A program made the translations under genes and the position numbers. Source: Parapusillimonas sp013416435 (GTDB taxonomy: Bacteria; Pseudomonadota; Gammaproteobacteria; Burkholderiales; Burkholderiaceae_B). From it: a stretch of 64,000 nucleotides of DNA. Shown one piece after another: positions 25,002-34,142 of the stretch. The notes under the pieces are model-generated. The model was not told the DNA's origin. It was given only the letters and a program-made list of their open reading frames with translations, and made no database searches. The stretch's first letter is position 1; each line of letters starts with the position of its first letter. The stretch lies in NCBI RefSeq assembly GCF_052180245.1, contig NZ_CP197474.1, positions 1-64,000 on the forward strand. The letters run 5' to 3'.

Positions 25002-26372
25002 ATGTCGACACAGCATAACTACAGGGCGACCCGCTCTCGCGGCCTCATGGGACCGGTAAATAACTTGCTGGAACAGTGGATTCCGTCAGCCATGACGTTC
25101 GCGCTGGCGCTGACTGCCATCGTGATCCTGCTAGCCTTGTTCCTGACCCCCGCCGGGCCCGCCGAGGTCGTCAAGTACTGGGGTGATGGCTTGTCAGGCA
25201 TCCTGGCGTTCATGACCCAGATGTCCCTGATCCTTCTTCTTGGCCACATCTTGGCCAACACAGGGCCCATCAGGAAAGTATTGATCCGCATGGCGCGCAT
25301 TCCGTCCAGCGCGGGCGCAGCTTACATGTTTGTTTTCGTAGCCAGCGCCGTCCTTTGCCTGATCGTATGGGGGCTTGGATTGATCGCCGGCGCGCTCTTG
25401 GCACGTGAAGTGGCCGTGCAAGGTCGCGAGCGTGGCATCAAACTGCATTATCCCTTGCTGGTTGCTGCCGGCTACTCGGGCTTTATCGTCTGGCACATGG
25501 GCTACTCGGGGTCCGGTCCACTGACCGCTGCAACGCCCGGCTCTTTCCTGACCAAGGCTCTGGACGGCCAGGTGATTCCGGTATCGGAAACGATATTCTC
25601 CTGGTGGAACATGGGCGGAGCCGCCCTCGTCATCATTGTGGTTGCGATCCTGTTCAAGATGGTCGCCCCAAAAAGGGACGAAGACATCTACGAATTGCCC
25701 GCCAACGTTGGCTCCGAAGAGCATGTCGAAGTACAGCACGTCATCTCGACTCCGGGCGACCGGATCGACGCATCGCGTGGCCTGGTCTTCATTTTTGGGC
25801 TGATTCTGCTTGCGTACTTGGTCATTCACTTCTCGTCCGGCGGCAGCATCACGCTTGATATCGTGAACTGGTCGCTACTGACGCTGGTCCTGATTTTCTC
25901 CAGAAGCGTGCTGCAGCTTATCGATTTGACCAAGAATGCAGCGTCTAACGTGGGCGAGATCCTTCTTCAGTTTCCTCTCTATGCCGGTATCCTGGGCATC
26001 ATGCAAAAGAGCGGGTTGATCGCTGTGTTTTCAAATGGCTTTGTTGCAATCTCGAACGAGCACACCTTTGGCGTCCTGGCCTTCATCTCCGCTGGTATCG
26101 TCAACTTCTTCGTGCCGTCAGGCGGTGGCCAGTTCGCCGTGCAGGGTCCCATTATGCTGGATGCGGCACGCCAGCTGGGCGTGGATCCGGCCATCGCCAT
26201 TATGGCGGTTGCTTACGGTGACCAATGGACCAACATGCTGCAGCCGTTCTGGGCGCTGCCGGCCCTGGCCATTGCCGGCCTGAAGATGCGCGATATCCTC
26301 GGCTACACCACCGTCACGTTGATTGGATCGGGGGTCGTGATGATGGCCGCGCTGTTCCTGGCATCGTTTTAA
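25002..26372 (+). CDS. atoE: Short-chain fatty acid transporter (AtoE / TIGR00366 family)
   Basis: A 456-residue membrane protein with about ten to twelve hydrophobic segments. Landmarks of the family are WGLGLIAGALLAREVA, GYSGFIVWHMGYSGSGPLT, VNFFVPSGGGQFAVQGPI and YGDQWTNMLQPFWALPALA. AtoE-type carriers take up acetoacetate, butyrate and similar short acids. GCAGAG lies before the ATG. The gene converges on the molybdopterin-fusion gene. It may provide the substrate of that enzyme, but this is only inferred from adjacency. Confidence 0.85.
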   Translation: MSTQHNYRATRSRGLMGPVNNLLEQWIPSAMTFALALTAIVILLALFLTPAGPAEVVKYWGDGLSGILAFMTQMSLILLLGHILANTGPIRKVLIRMARIPSSAGAAYMFVFVASAVLCLIVWGLGLIAGALLAREVAVQGRERGIKLHYPLLVAAGYSGFIVWHMGYSGSGPLTAATPGSFLTKALDGQVIPVSETIFSWWNMGGAALVIIVVAILFKMVAPKRDEDIYELPANVGSEEHVEVQHVISTPGDRIDASRGLVFIFGLILLAYLVIHFSSGGSITLDIVNWSLLTLVLIFSRSVLQLIDLTKNAASNVGEILLQFPLYAGILGIMQKSGLIAVFSNGFVAISNEHTFGVLAFISAGIVNFFVPSGGGQFAVQGPIMLDAARQLGVDPAIAIMAVAYGDQWTNMLQPFWALPALAIAGLKMRDILGYTTVTLIGSGVVMMAALFLASF

Positions 26373-26396
26373 GCGTTGCGCGGTCACGACTTCCCA

Positions 26397-29300
26397 TCAG
26401 GCCTCGAGAACCAGATCGGAAGTCGGTATGGCTTGACACGTGAGGCAGACCGACGGGTCGTCCGGCTCGACGCCGTGCAGATGCCGAACCTGGCCCGAAA
26501 CGATCTTTACCGCACAGCTCTCGCACTGGCCGACTCGACAACCGCTAGGCAGGGTCAAACCCTGCTTTTCTGCGAAACTCAACAGGGTTCCGCCCTTGGC
26601 CGTCCAGGTCGCCGTATGGTTGTCGGACCGGGCGAAGCGGACGTCGAAGGGGCCTGCCTCAGCGAGATTCACCACAGGGGGTGAACGGAACACCTCGTGG
26701 AATATATCGAACGCCGGTACGCCACGCGCCGTGAGACCTTCTCGCAGGCTGTCCATCATCGGGGGAGGGCCGCACATATAAAAGCGTGCTCGTGCCTGGA
26801 TGAGCTCGTCTGAAACGACATGGGCGCCTAGCGGTTCCCGCGCACCTGCATCAGTTGGCAGCGGCTCGCTGTAATATTCCGTGACGGTCAAGCGCGGTAG
26901 CTTTTCGCGAAGCTGCTGCAGCCGTTCCCCATAAGCCCGGGTCCGACTGTTTCGGTTCGCGTAGTGCAGCCACACTTCCGGCATGTCGTCCGTGGCTTCC
27001 AGCGACTCCAGATACGAGAGGAAGGGCGTAATGCCAATGCCACCGGCAAACAGCACTATGGGCTGAGGCGAATTCTCGGGAATCACGAAGTTTCCCCCGG
27101 GCGGCCCGACCCGCAGCACGTCGCCCACACATATCTTTGTATGAAGGTGGCCGGAAAAGGCGCCAAACCATTCATCGCCGTGTTCAGTGCGGCCCAGCTG
27201 CCGGCGAACTGCGATCCGGTAGGTCTGCCGATCGTTCTCGTGCGCCGAACCGATCAGGGAATAGGTCCGAGTCAAGGTGCTTTCATCATTCAGATCAACT
27301 TCCAGCGAAATATGCTGGCCCGGACGGTAGTCGGGTATTTGGCGGTCGTCGGACGCAGCGAGCGTCACTTCCAGCACGTCGTCGGCCACGCGATTCAGGG
27401 TCGTTACGCGGAAATCGAGCAAGCCTTCCCAGGGCCGTTGCACCGGGTCAAACTCGGGATCCAGCTCCACATCGCACACGAACTGACGCATGGGCACGGA
27501 CCCGCTGATGGGGTCGGCGCCATACCGGGTCGAAACCAGGCTGTTGTAGTTGCTGGACCATTCGCCGCGTACCGGGTAGCCAGGTTGCCCCAGCTCAGTA
27601 CAGGCTTGCCACCACCCAAACTCTGCGCTGACCACATCCTTGCTGATGTGCGTGTCAAGTGTCGCCACAAACCGCGCAGCACCAAGAGGGGTGGTGATCC
27701 GTACCCAGTCGCCTTGCCGAATGCCTTTTTCTGCAGCGGCTGACGCATTCAATATGGCTTCAGGGTTTGCTGCGCGTTTGCGCAGGGACGGCACGGAGCG
27801 ATGCTGACTGTGGCAGAAATAACCGTTCTTTGCGGACGTCAGGGTAAAGGGATAATCGCTATTGTCGTCTGTAGAGTCGAGTGCAGTGCCGCTATGATGA
27901 GGAAGCGGATCGTAACCGTGGCGATGCAGCAGCTCTGAATACAGTTCAACGCGCCGCGTCTGGGTTTCAAAGCCCAGCACAGAGGCCTCATTGGTTTGCG
28001 CTGGGCGGCTGTACTTTCTGTCGTAATGCGGAAGTGGACGGCGTATGCTACCTGCCCGCTTGAGTTCGGAAACCGTAATTCCTAGCGGCGCCAGGTGATG
28101 ATCCCAACCGCGTTCAAGGTCCCCGTCAAAGAAGATGTTGCCCATGCCCAGCCGCTGCGCCAGGTCAAACACAATGTCGTTATCTGAACGCGACTCGCCA
28201 CGTGAGCTGACCATTTGTGGGCGAAACTGGATCAGCTCTTGCGCTTCTCGCGTGATCTCAAATCCTGAGCGAAGAGCCTCACGCTCCCATGGCGTGTTCA
28301 CCGGCAGCAAGATATCGGCATAGCGCGATGTGGGCGTTTCAAAAAGATCACAATGGACGTGGAACTCGAGTCTGCTGAACGCTTCGGTCGCCGTGTCGAC
28401 ATCGCCCTGGGACGACAGCTGATTGGTCCCGAACCCCATGAAAGCCCGCACTTGGTAGGGCTCGCCGGTCAAAATCGCTTGGTACATATCGCGCGCCGTA
28501 ACCCACCCCATATTGCCAGGCCCGAGCGGACGCTCTTTCAGGCCCAGGGCCTTTTCGCGCTGTGAAGGGGGAATCAGATCCAGACCGTTGATGGCATTCA
28601 CAGGCTGCTTGGGATACACACGATTGCCGCCCGGCACATCGAAGCTGCCGGTCAACGCATAAAGGATGGCGATGGCGCGATCGGTCTGACTGGCGTTGAC
28701 ACTTTGCGCGACGCCCGACCAAGAGTGATAGGCGACGCTGGAGCTGTTCACGATCATCTGGGCGGCCGCCTTCAGCGTCTCAGGATTCACCCCTGTGATC
28801 GTTTCTACGTACTCGGGCGAGTACTCGCTGCAGCGGGTTGCCAGTAGATCCATGGCCGGCCGGCATTGCACGGTCTTGCCATTAACCAAGACGGTGAATT
28901 CGCCGCGCAGCGCAAATTGCCTTGCCAGTTCAACTGACGCACCTTGGCGCGAGTCATAGGCGAGCGGGCCGTCTGTTTGCAGATCCCATGCTATCCATTC
29001 GTCGCTTCCGGCGCCGTCGCCCAGCTCACTGGCGCGTAAGAACCTGCCGGTGTCCGATCGAACCAGCAAAGGTCCATTCGTCCAGCGCCGCACAAAGTCG
29101 TGATCGTATTGGCCAGACTCCAGCACCAGATTGACCAAGCCCAAGGCCAACGCCGCGTCGGTACCAGGCTTGACCCGCAACCAGACATCGGCTTGGGCGG
29201 CCAGGGCAGTGCGACGCGGGTCGATGACCAGGAGGCGCGAGCCCGCGCGCCTGCCTTCGGCAATGGCGTTCGCTTGCGCCAGCCAGGTATTGCTGGGGTT

Positions 29301-29822
29301 GTGGCCCCAGAGCATGATCAGCCCGGCATTGCGATAGTCGGCCACGGGTATGCCGCAGCCGTATGTGAAGGCATGGGCGTGGTCCTTGTGCCAGTTACAT
29401 ACCTCGGTTCCATAGGCGATGTTGGGGCTTCCAAAACCTCGGATGAAACGCTCGACCCAGTCAATGCTATCTGACATCGGTGTGCCGCTGGGTGTGGTTA
29501 CGCCGAACACCACGGCTTCTGCGCCGCTTTCCTCACGAATCTGCCTGAAGCGCTCGGCGATCTCGTCAAGTGCCTCGTCCCAAGTGATCCGCTTCCAAGC
29601 TGAGGAAGCCGAGCCTTTGGGCGTCGTGCGGCGCATGGGGTGCAAAATACGGTGGGGGCTGTGCACCAGTTCAGGCGCGGCACGGCCTTTCGCGCACATC
29701 GCCTGACCAGTGGGGTGCTGTGTGTCGGGGTCGACACGAATCAGTTTATCGTCACGCACCGTGTTGATCGTTCCACATCGCGAACGGCACAAAGTGCAAT
29801 AGCCGCGTAACTGTGTTGACAT
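26397..29822 (-). CDS. Molybdopterin oxidoreductase fused to an FAD/NAD(P)H/2Fe-2S reductase
   Basis: A 1141-residue three-part fusion. Residues 1-60 bind a 4Fe-4S cluster (Cys9, 12, 16, 43). Residues ~60-830 are a DMSO-reductase-family bis-MGD domain whose TEVCNWH suggests a Cys ligand to Mo, with the dinucleotide-binding domain at the end. From ~845 a ferredoxin-reductase module follows, with RTYSLIG for FAD and VLFAGGIGITPFLSYLES for NAD(P)H. The last ~90 residues form a plant-type 2Fe-2S domain (CRVGQCESC...CLTC). Electrons can thus pass between NAD(P)H and Mo in one chain. GGAGGTGTCGCG fixes the start at 29822. No Tat signal is seen, so it is cytoplasmic. The substrate is unknown. Confidence 0.85.
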   Translation of the reverse strand: MSTQLRGYCTLCRSRCGTINTVRDDKLIRVDPDTQHPTGQAMCAKGRAAPELVHSPHRILHPMRRTTPKGSASSAWKRITWDEALDEIAERFRQIREESGAEAVVFGVTTPSGTPMSDSIDWVERFIRGFGSPNIAYGTEVCNWHKDHAHAFTYGCGIPVADYRNAGLIMLWGHNPSNTWLAQANAIAEGRRAGSRLLVIDPRRTALAAQADVWLRVKPGTDAALALGLVNLVLESGQYDHDFVRRWTNGPLLVRSDTGRFLRASELGDGAGSDEWIAWDLQTDGPLAYDSRQGASVELARQFALRGEFTVLVNGKTVQCRPAMDLLATRCSEYSPEYVETITGVNPETLKAAAQMIVNSSSVAYHSWSGVAQSVNASQTDRAIAILYALTGSFDVPGGNRVYPKQPVNAINGLDLIPPSQREKALGLKERPLGPGNMGWVTARDMYQAILTGEPYQVRAFMGFGTNQLSSQGDVDTATEAFSRLEFHVHCDLFETPTSRYADILLPVNTPWEREALRSGFEITREAQELIQFRPQMVSSRGESRSDNDIVFDLAQRLGMGNIFFDGDLERGWDHHLAPLGITVSELKRAGSIRRPLPHYDRKYSRPAQTNEASVLGFETQTRRVELYSELLHRHGYDPLPHHSGTALDSTDDNSDYPFTLTSAKNGYFCHSQHRSVPSLRKRAANPEAILNASAAAEKGIRQGDWVRITTPLGAARFVATLDTHISKDVVSAEFGWWQACTELGQPGYPVRGEWSSNYNSLVSTRYGADPISGSVPMRQFVCDVELDPEFDPVQRPWEGLLDFRVTTLNRVADDVLEVTLAASDDRQIPDYRPGQHISLEVDLNDESTLTRTYSLIGSAHENDRQTYRIAVRRQLGRTEHGDEWFGAFSGHLHTKICVGDVLRVGPPGGNFVIPENSPQPIVLFAGGIGITPFLSYLESLEATDDMPEVWLHYANRNSRTRAYGERLQQLREKLPRLTVTEYYSEPLPTDAGAREPLGAHVVSDELIQARARFYMCGPPPMMDSLREGLTARGVPAFDIFHEVFRSPPVVNLAEAGPFDVRFARSDNHTATWTAKGGTLLSFAEKQGLTLPSGCRVGQCESCAVKIVSGQVRHLHGVEPDDPSVCLTCQAIPTSDLVLEA

Positions 29823-29883
29823 CGCGACACCTCCTTCAGGCTTGATAGATAATGCTAAACCAAAAATATTAGAGGGTGAGGCG

Positions 29884-29921
29884 CAATATTGCCAATGTAT
29901 ATTGTGCAAATGGCAATATTG
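29884..29921. promoter_or_regulatory. Operator-like inverted repeat before the molybdopterin-fusion gene
   Basis: CAATATTGCC (29884-29893) and GGCAATATTG (29912-29921) are exact complements, and a CAATGTATATTG near-palindrome sits between them. It lies 62 bases before the start of the fusion gene and just beyond the IclR gene, so the IclR product or another regulator could bind here. Confidence 0.6.
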
Positions 29922-29963
29922 ATTATATGCATACCGTTGCGGCGATGAAGGCGGCATCGCCCC

Positions 29964-30746
29964 CTAACGCCCCAGCAAGATCGCGCGGACGGTTTCCGCC
30001 GCCGCCTGCAGCCGGTGCACGTTCGCCATCAGCCCATCCAGCGTGATGCGGGCGGTGGGGCCATGGCATGCCACCGCGGCCACCATGGCATCCTGGTCGT
30101 CCACCACCGGCACGGCGATGGCGACCATGCCCCGTATGAACTCTTCGTTGTCGATGCCGACCTGGCGGCTACGCGGCTGGTCCAGGTACTCGGCGAGTCG
30201 GGCCGGATCGACCTGTGTGTTCGGCGTGTGACGGTGCAGAGGCAGGTTCGCCAGGACTCGTTGCCGTTCAGGCCGCGGCATGCGCGACAGGAACAGCTTG
30301 CCGCTGGCCGTGCAATACACCGGCACGCGTGCGCCATGGTCGAAATGCACGCCCAGCGGGTATGGGGACTCGACACGCGCGACATACAGCACCTCATTGC
30401 CGTCCAGGGCCGTCAAGTTGCAGGTTTCATCCATCTGCCGCGCGAGGTCACGCAGCACGGCAAGGCAATCCTGCATCAGTGGTGTGCTCTTCAGGGTGTA
30501 GAGCCCCAGCGCGTGGGCGCGCGGGCCGGTTACGAAGCCACCGGTGGCGGGCATCCGAACCACCCAGCCTTCGTCCAGCATGATGCGGAGCATCCGGATC
30601 ATCGTGGTCTTGGGAACCTTCAGCCGGGCGGCCAACTGTGCCACCGTGGGCGGTACCGCGGTGCGGCACAGCATTTCCAGGATGTGCAGCGTTCGCAGAC
30701 TGCGGGCGGAGTCGGCCTGATGGCTGATGGGCTCTCGAGGGGGCAC
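29964..30746 (-). CDS. IclR-family transcriptional regulator
   Basis: A 260-residue regulator. The N-terminal winged helix (SLRTLHILEMLCRTAVPPTVAQLAARLKVPKTTMIRML) is followed by the IclR effector domain (YVARVESPYPLGVHFDHGARVPVYCTASGKLFL and VAIAVPVVDDQDAMVAAVAC). IclR proteins usually bind a small organic acid and control a neighbouring catabolic or uptake operon. It is divergent from the TRAP operon at 31004 and upstream of the molybdopterin-fusion gene, so it could control either or both. Confidence 0.92.
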   Translation of the reverse strand: MPPREPISHQADSARSLRTLHILEMLCRTAVPPTVAQLAARLKVPKTTMIRMLRIMLDEGWVVRMPATGGFVTGPRAHALGLYTLKSTPLMQDCLAVLRDLARQMDETCNLTALDGNEVLYVARVESPYPLGVHFDHGARVPVYCTASGKLFLSRMPRPERQRVLANLPLHRHTPNTQVDPARLAEYLDQPRSRQVGIDNEEFIRGMVAIAVPVVDDQDAMVAAVACHGPTARITLDGLMANVHRLQAAAETVRAILLGR

Positions 30747-30799
30747 AGCGGTTCTCCGAAGGGGGCTGGGGAAGATCGATTATGGTCTGTTTTTGAAGG

Positions 30800-30812
30800 T
30801 TTTGGTCCAAAA
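30800..30812. promoter_or_regulatory. Palindrome in the IclR-TRAP divergent region
   Basis: TTTTGGTCCAAAA is a perfect 13-base palindrome, 54 bases from the regulator start and about 190 from the dctP-like start. It is a candidate operator for the adjacent IclR regulator. The remaining bases of the 257-base gap show nothing else definite. Confidence 0.45.
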
Positions 30813-31003
30813 CTGCGATCTTGATGCGCTGCGGATTGACTCGTGTTCACCGCGCTCCCTAGAATCGCCCACAACGCGAGTCATGGATTGCCCCGGCAGG
30901 TTCCTTCACGGAGCTCCGCCGCCAAGCCTGAACGGACGTTGGCTTTCTGCCGCACAGACGCCAGACGTGCTGTGCATAACAAACCAAGATGGCGGAGGAG
31001 ATT

Positions 31004-32113
31004 ATGAAAAGTCGGTGGAGCAAAACCTTGGTTGGCGCGCTGTTCGTGGCGACCACCATGTTCTCGGCCACAGCCGTGCAGGCACAGGCCGTCAAGAAGC
31101 TGCGGGTACAGACTGCCGTGCCTACCAGCAGCATGTATTTCGAACTGATGAAGCGGTGGGGAGACCGTATCGATAAAATGTCGAAAGGCCGGCTCAAGGT
31201 CGAGATCCTTCCCGATGGCGCCGTGGTGCCCGCGTTCGAGATCCTCGATGCGGTCGACAAGGGCATCGTGGAAGGCGGCTATGCATGGACGCACTACTGG
31301 TCCGGCAAGCACCCGGCGGCGGGCCTGTTCAGCAACCCCATGGCCGGCGCCGGTGTCGGCATGGACCAGCTTTCGCACATGGCCTGGCTGTATGAGGGCG
31401 GCGGCAACAAGCTGCTGGACAAGTTCTACAAAGATGTCCTGAAGATCAACGTCGAAGTGTTCATGTTGCAGCCCATGGGTCCTGACCCACTGGGCTGGTT
31501 CAAGGCGCCGATCGCCAGCGTCGCGGACTTCAAGAAGCTGAAGTATCGCTCGCCGCCCGGCATCACCGGGGAAATCTTCGGCGAAATGGGCATCTCGGCC
31601 GTGGCGCTGCCGGGCGGCGAAATCGTTCCCGCCGCGCAACGGGGCGTGATCGATGCGGCCGAATGGATCGGACCGGCCGATGACGTCAACCTGGGCCTGT
31701 ATACCGTCTGGAAGAACTACTACCTGCAGGGCCTGCACCAGTCGACGGACGTTGGCGAAGTCATCATCAACGGCAAGTTCTGGGCGTCGCTGGATCCTGA
31801 CCTCCAGGAAATCGTCCGTACGGCATCGCTGGCCAGCGTGGGGGAAACCTACACCTTCAACGTGGCGCGCAACGCTGCCGCACTGCAGAAAATGCAGGCA
31901 GAAAAGGTGGTCGTGCACGACACCCCGGCAGACTTCTACCCGGCTTTCGTCGAGGCGACCAACAAGGTGCTCGACCGCTATGCGGCCAAGGACGCCTTCT
32001 TCAAGGAAGTCCTCGATTCGCAGCGTAACTTCGGCAAGACGGTGGTGCCGTACTGGACCAAGATTCTGGACCTGTACTCCAACCTCGGTAATGCCGCACT
32101 AAAAAACAATTAG
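31004..32113 (+). CDS. TRAP transporter periplasmic substrate-binding protein (DctP family)
   Basis: A 369-residue receptor with a signal peptide (KTLVGALFVATTMFSATAVQAQA, cut near residue 28). The family core follows, including the AAQRGVIDAAEWIGPADD segment and the PPGITGEIFGEMG stretch with the Arg that usually clamps a carboxylate nearby. GGAGGAG before ATG 31004 decides the start over 30989. It delivers a ligand, probably a carboxylate or keto/hydroxy acid, to the DctQM membrane pair. The WIGPADD form resembles TRAP receptors of the TtrR/TakP type that bind 2-oxo acids, but the ligand is not proven. Confidence 0.9.
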   Translation: MKSRWSKTLVGALFVATTMFSATAVQAQAVKKLRVQTAVPTSSMYFELMKRWGDRIDKMSKGRLKVEILPDGAVVPAFEILDAVDKGIVEGGYAWTHYWSGKHPAAGLFSNPMAGAGVGMDQLSHMAWLYEGGGNKLLDKFYKDVLKINVEVFMLQPMGPDPLGWFKAPIASVADFKKLKYRSPPGITGEIFGEMGISAVALPGGEIVPAAQRGVIDAAEWIGPADDVNLGLYTVWKNYYLQGLHQSTDVGEVIINGKFWASLDPDLQEIVRTASLASVGETYTFNVARNAAALQKMQAEKVVVHDTPADFYPAFVEATNKVLDRYAAKDAFFKEVLDSQRNFGKTVVPYWTKILDLYSNLGNAALKNN

Positions 32114-32134
32114 AACGCTGCAATAAGGCCATAA

Positions 32135-32166
32135 GGCCGGGCTGCGCCACACGGCATAGCCCGGCC
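32135..32166 (+). terminator. Intercistronic hairpin after the TRAP receptor gene
   Basis: GGCCGGGCT (32135-32143) and AGCCCGGCC (32158-32166) are exact complements with a 14-base loop and no T-run. As in the Liv operon, it separates the receptor gene from the membrane-component genes and probably sets their expression ratio. Confidence 0.55.
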
Positions 32167-32258
32167 GGCCAACGCTGGCAGGACGAAACGAGGACAGACA
32201 GGGCGACGCCGCAGGCGCGCCCGGATGCTCCTTCAAGGTTTCTTTGGGAGTCTTCAAG

Positions 32259-32822
32259 ATGACGGATGTGGCGGCGGGGTATCCCGAACTGCCTGAGACC
32301 GCGTGCGACACGTGGATCAGGCGGGTGGTCGGGGCCATCGACAGTTTCACCAAGATGACGGGCTGGGCGATCGCCTGGCTCATCCTCCCCATGGTGGGCT
32401 GCTTGGTAGTCGAGGTGATCGGCAGGTATTTCTTCAACAAACCCACGGTCTGGGCGTACGACATGACGTTCATGCTGTACGGCAGTTTTTTCATGCTGGG
32501 ATCGGCCTTTACCTTGATGAAGAAATCGCATATTCGTACAGACCTGTTCTACGATCAGTGGTCCGTGCGCACCCAGGGCAAGGTCGACATCGTCTGCTAC
32601 CTGCTGCTTTATTTTCCGGCCCTGATCCTGTTCCTGACGGTCAGTTGGGACTACTTCCTGACCTCGTTCTTACGCAACGAACGCATCGTGACGAGCCCAT
32701 GGATGCCCATCGTCTGGCCATTCAAGCTCACCATGCCGCTGGCAACCGCCCTGTTGTTGATCCAGGGGGTATCTGAGCTGCTGAAGAGCGGCTACGCCGC
32801 ACGCAGGGGGAAATGGCTATGA
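32259..32822 (+). CDS. TRAP transporter small permease (DctQ family)
   Basis: A 187-residue protein with four hydrophobic segments. GWAIAWLILPMVGCLVVEVIGRYFFNKPTVWAYDMTFMLYGSFFMLG is typical of DctQ, and KSHIRTDLFYDQW follows. GGGAG before ATG 32259 favours this start over the in-frame TTG at 32244. The stop codon overlaps the start of the large permease gene (ATGA). Confidence 0.9.
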   Translation: MTDVAAGYPELPETACDTWIRRVVGAIDSFTKMTGWAIAWLILPMVGCLVVEVIGRYFFNKPTVWAYDMTFMLYGSFFMLGSAFTLMKKSHIRTDLFYDQWSVRTQGKVDIVCYLLLYFPALILFLTVSWDYFLTSFLRNERIVTSPWMPIVWPFKLTMPLATALLLIQGVSELLKSGYAARRGKWL

Positions 32823-34138
32823 GCATCGGTCCGGAAATTTTGGGCCTGCTGTCCCTCGGCATTCTCGTCGTGGCGATGTTCGCGGGCTTTCCCATCGTAT
32901 TCACCCTCATTGCCGTGGGTCTTGGCGTGGGCTGGTTCGCCCTGGGCGAGATCGCGCTGCACTTGATGACACTGCAGTTCTTCTCGGTGATGCGCGATCC
33001 GACGCTTGCCGCCGTGCCGTTCTTCCTGTTCATGGGTTTCCTGCTCGAACAGTCAGGTCTGGTGCAGCGGCTGTTCCGAGGCGTGCAGCTGCTGCTGGCC
33101 GGCGTGCGCGGCTCGCTGTACCTCGCGGTGCTGCTGACGGCCACCATCTTCGCGGCGGCCACCGGCATCGTGGGCTCGTCCGTCACCCTGCTGGGCGTGA
33201 TGGCCGCGCCCGCCATGATGAAAAGCGGCTATGACGTTCGCATGAGCGCGGGCACGATCACCGCGGGCGGCACGCTCGGCATCCTGCTGCCGCCATCCGT
33301 GATGCTGATCGTGATGGGCCCGGTGGTCGGCGTGCCGGCCACCGAACTGTTTGCGGCGGCGATCATGCCGGGCCTTCTGCTGGCGGGCATCTACATCATC
33401 TACACACTGGCGCGCAGCTGGTTGAATCCCGCACTCGGTCCGGCACTGCCGATGGATGAACGCAGGCCGCTTCCGTATGTGCTGAAGGAACTGCTGATCG
33501 GCTCGGTGCCCGTCATCGTCATGATCACGGCGACCCTGGGTGTGATCCTGGCCGGCATCGCCACGCCCACCGACGCCGGCGCATGCGGGGCCTTCGTCAC
33601 GCTGCTGCTGACGCTGGCCTATCGAAAGATGAGCTGGAAGGGCTTCAAGCGATCGGTCATCGCCACACTCGAGATCTCCTGCATGATCCTGCTGCTGGTC
33701 GCGGCATCCAATTACTTCGGGGCGGTGTTCTCCCGCCTGGGCAGCGCCGACTACCTGGCCAGCCTCATGCTGAGCCTGGAGCTGGGGCCGACCACGATGC
33801 TGTTGCTCATGCTCGGCCTGATCTTCATCCTGGGCTGGCCCCTGGAATGGGTGCCGATCGTGCTGATCGTGGTGCCAATCTTCCTGCCGGTGGTGGCACA
33901 GCTGGGCATCAACCTGGTGTGGTTCTGCACGCTGGTCTGCGTGTGCCTGCAGACCGCATGGATGTCGCCCCCGGTCGCGCTATCGGCATACTTCCTCAAG
34001 GGGGTGGTGCCCTCGTGGAGCCTGAAAGACATCTACATGGGCATGATGCAGTTCATGTGCCTGCAGGTCATCGGCCTGCTGCTGGTGTTGTGGTTCCCCG
34101 AGATCGCGCTGTGGCTGCCGTCGGTACTGAAGGACTAG
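32819..34138 (+). CDS. TRAP transporter large permease (DctM family)
   Basis: A 439-residue membrane protein with about twelve helices that carries the substrate with a sodium gradient. Family landmarks are AATGIVGSSVTLLGVMAAPAM, GTLGILLPPSVMLIVMG and ATPTDAGACGAF. ATG 32819 is chosen because it overlaps the DctQ stop and the purine tract GGGGGAA lies at a proper distance; an ATG at 32813 is too close to it. It forms the carrier with DctQ. Confidence 0.93.
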   Translation: MSIGPEILGLLSLGILVVAMFAGFPIVFTLIAVGLGVGWFALGEIALHLMTLQFFSVMRDPTLAAVPFFLFMGFLLEQSGLVQRLFRGVQLLLAGVRGSLYLAVLLTATIFAAATGIVGSSVTLLGVMAAPAMMKSGYDVRMSAGTITAGGTLGILLPPSVMLIVMGPVVGVPATELFAAAIMPGLLLAGIYIIYTLARSWLNPALGPALPMDERRPLPYVLKELLIGSVPVIVMITATLGVILAGIATPTDAGACGAFVTLLLTLAYRKMSWKGFKRSVIATLEISCMILLLVAASNYFGAVFSRLGSADYLASLMLSLELGPTTMLLLMLGLIFILGWPLEWVPIVLIVVPIFLPVVAQLGINLVWFCTLVCVCLQTAWMSPPVALSAYFLKGVVPSWSLKDIYMGMMQFMCLQVIGLLLVLWFPEIALWLPSVLKD

Positions 34139-34142
34139 CATC

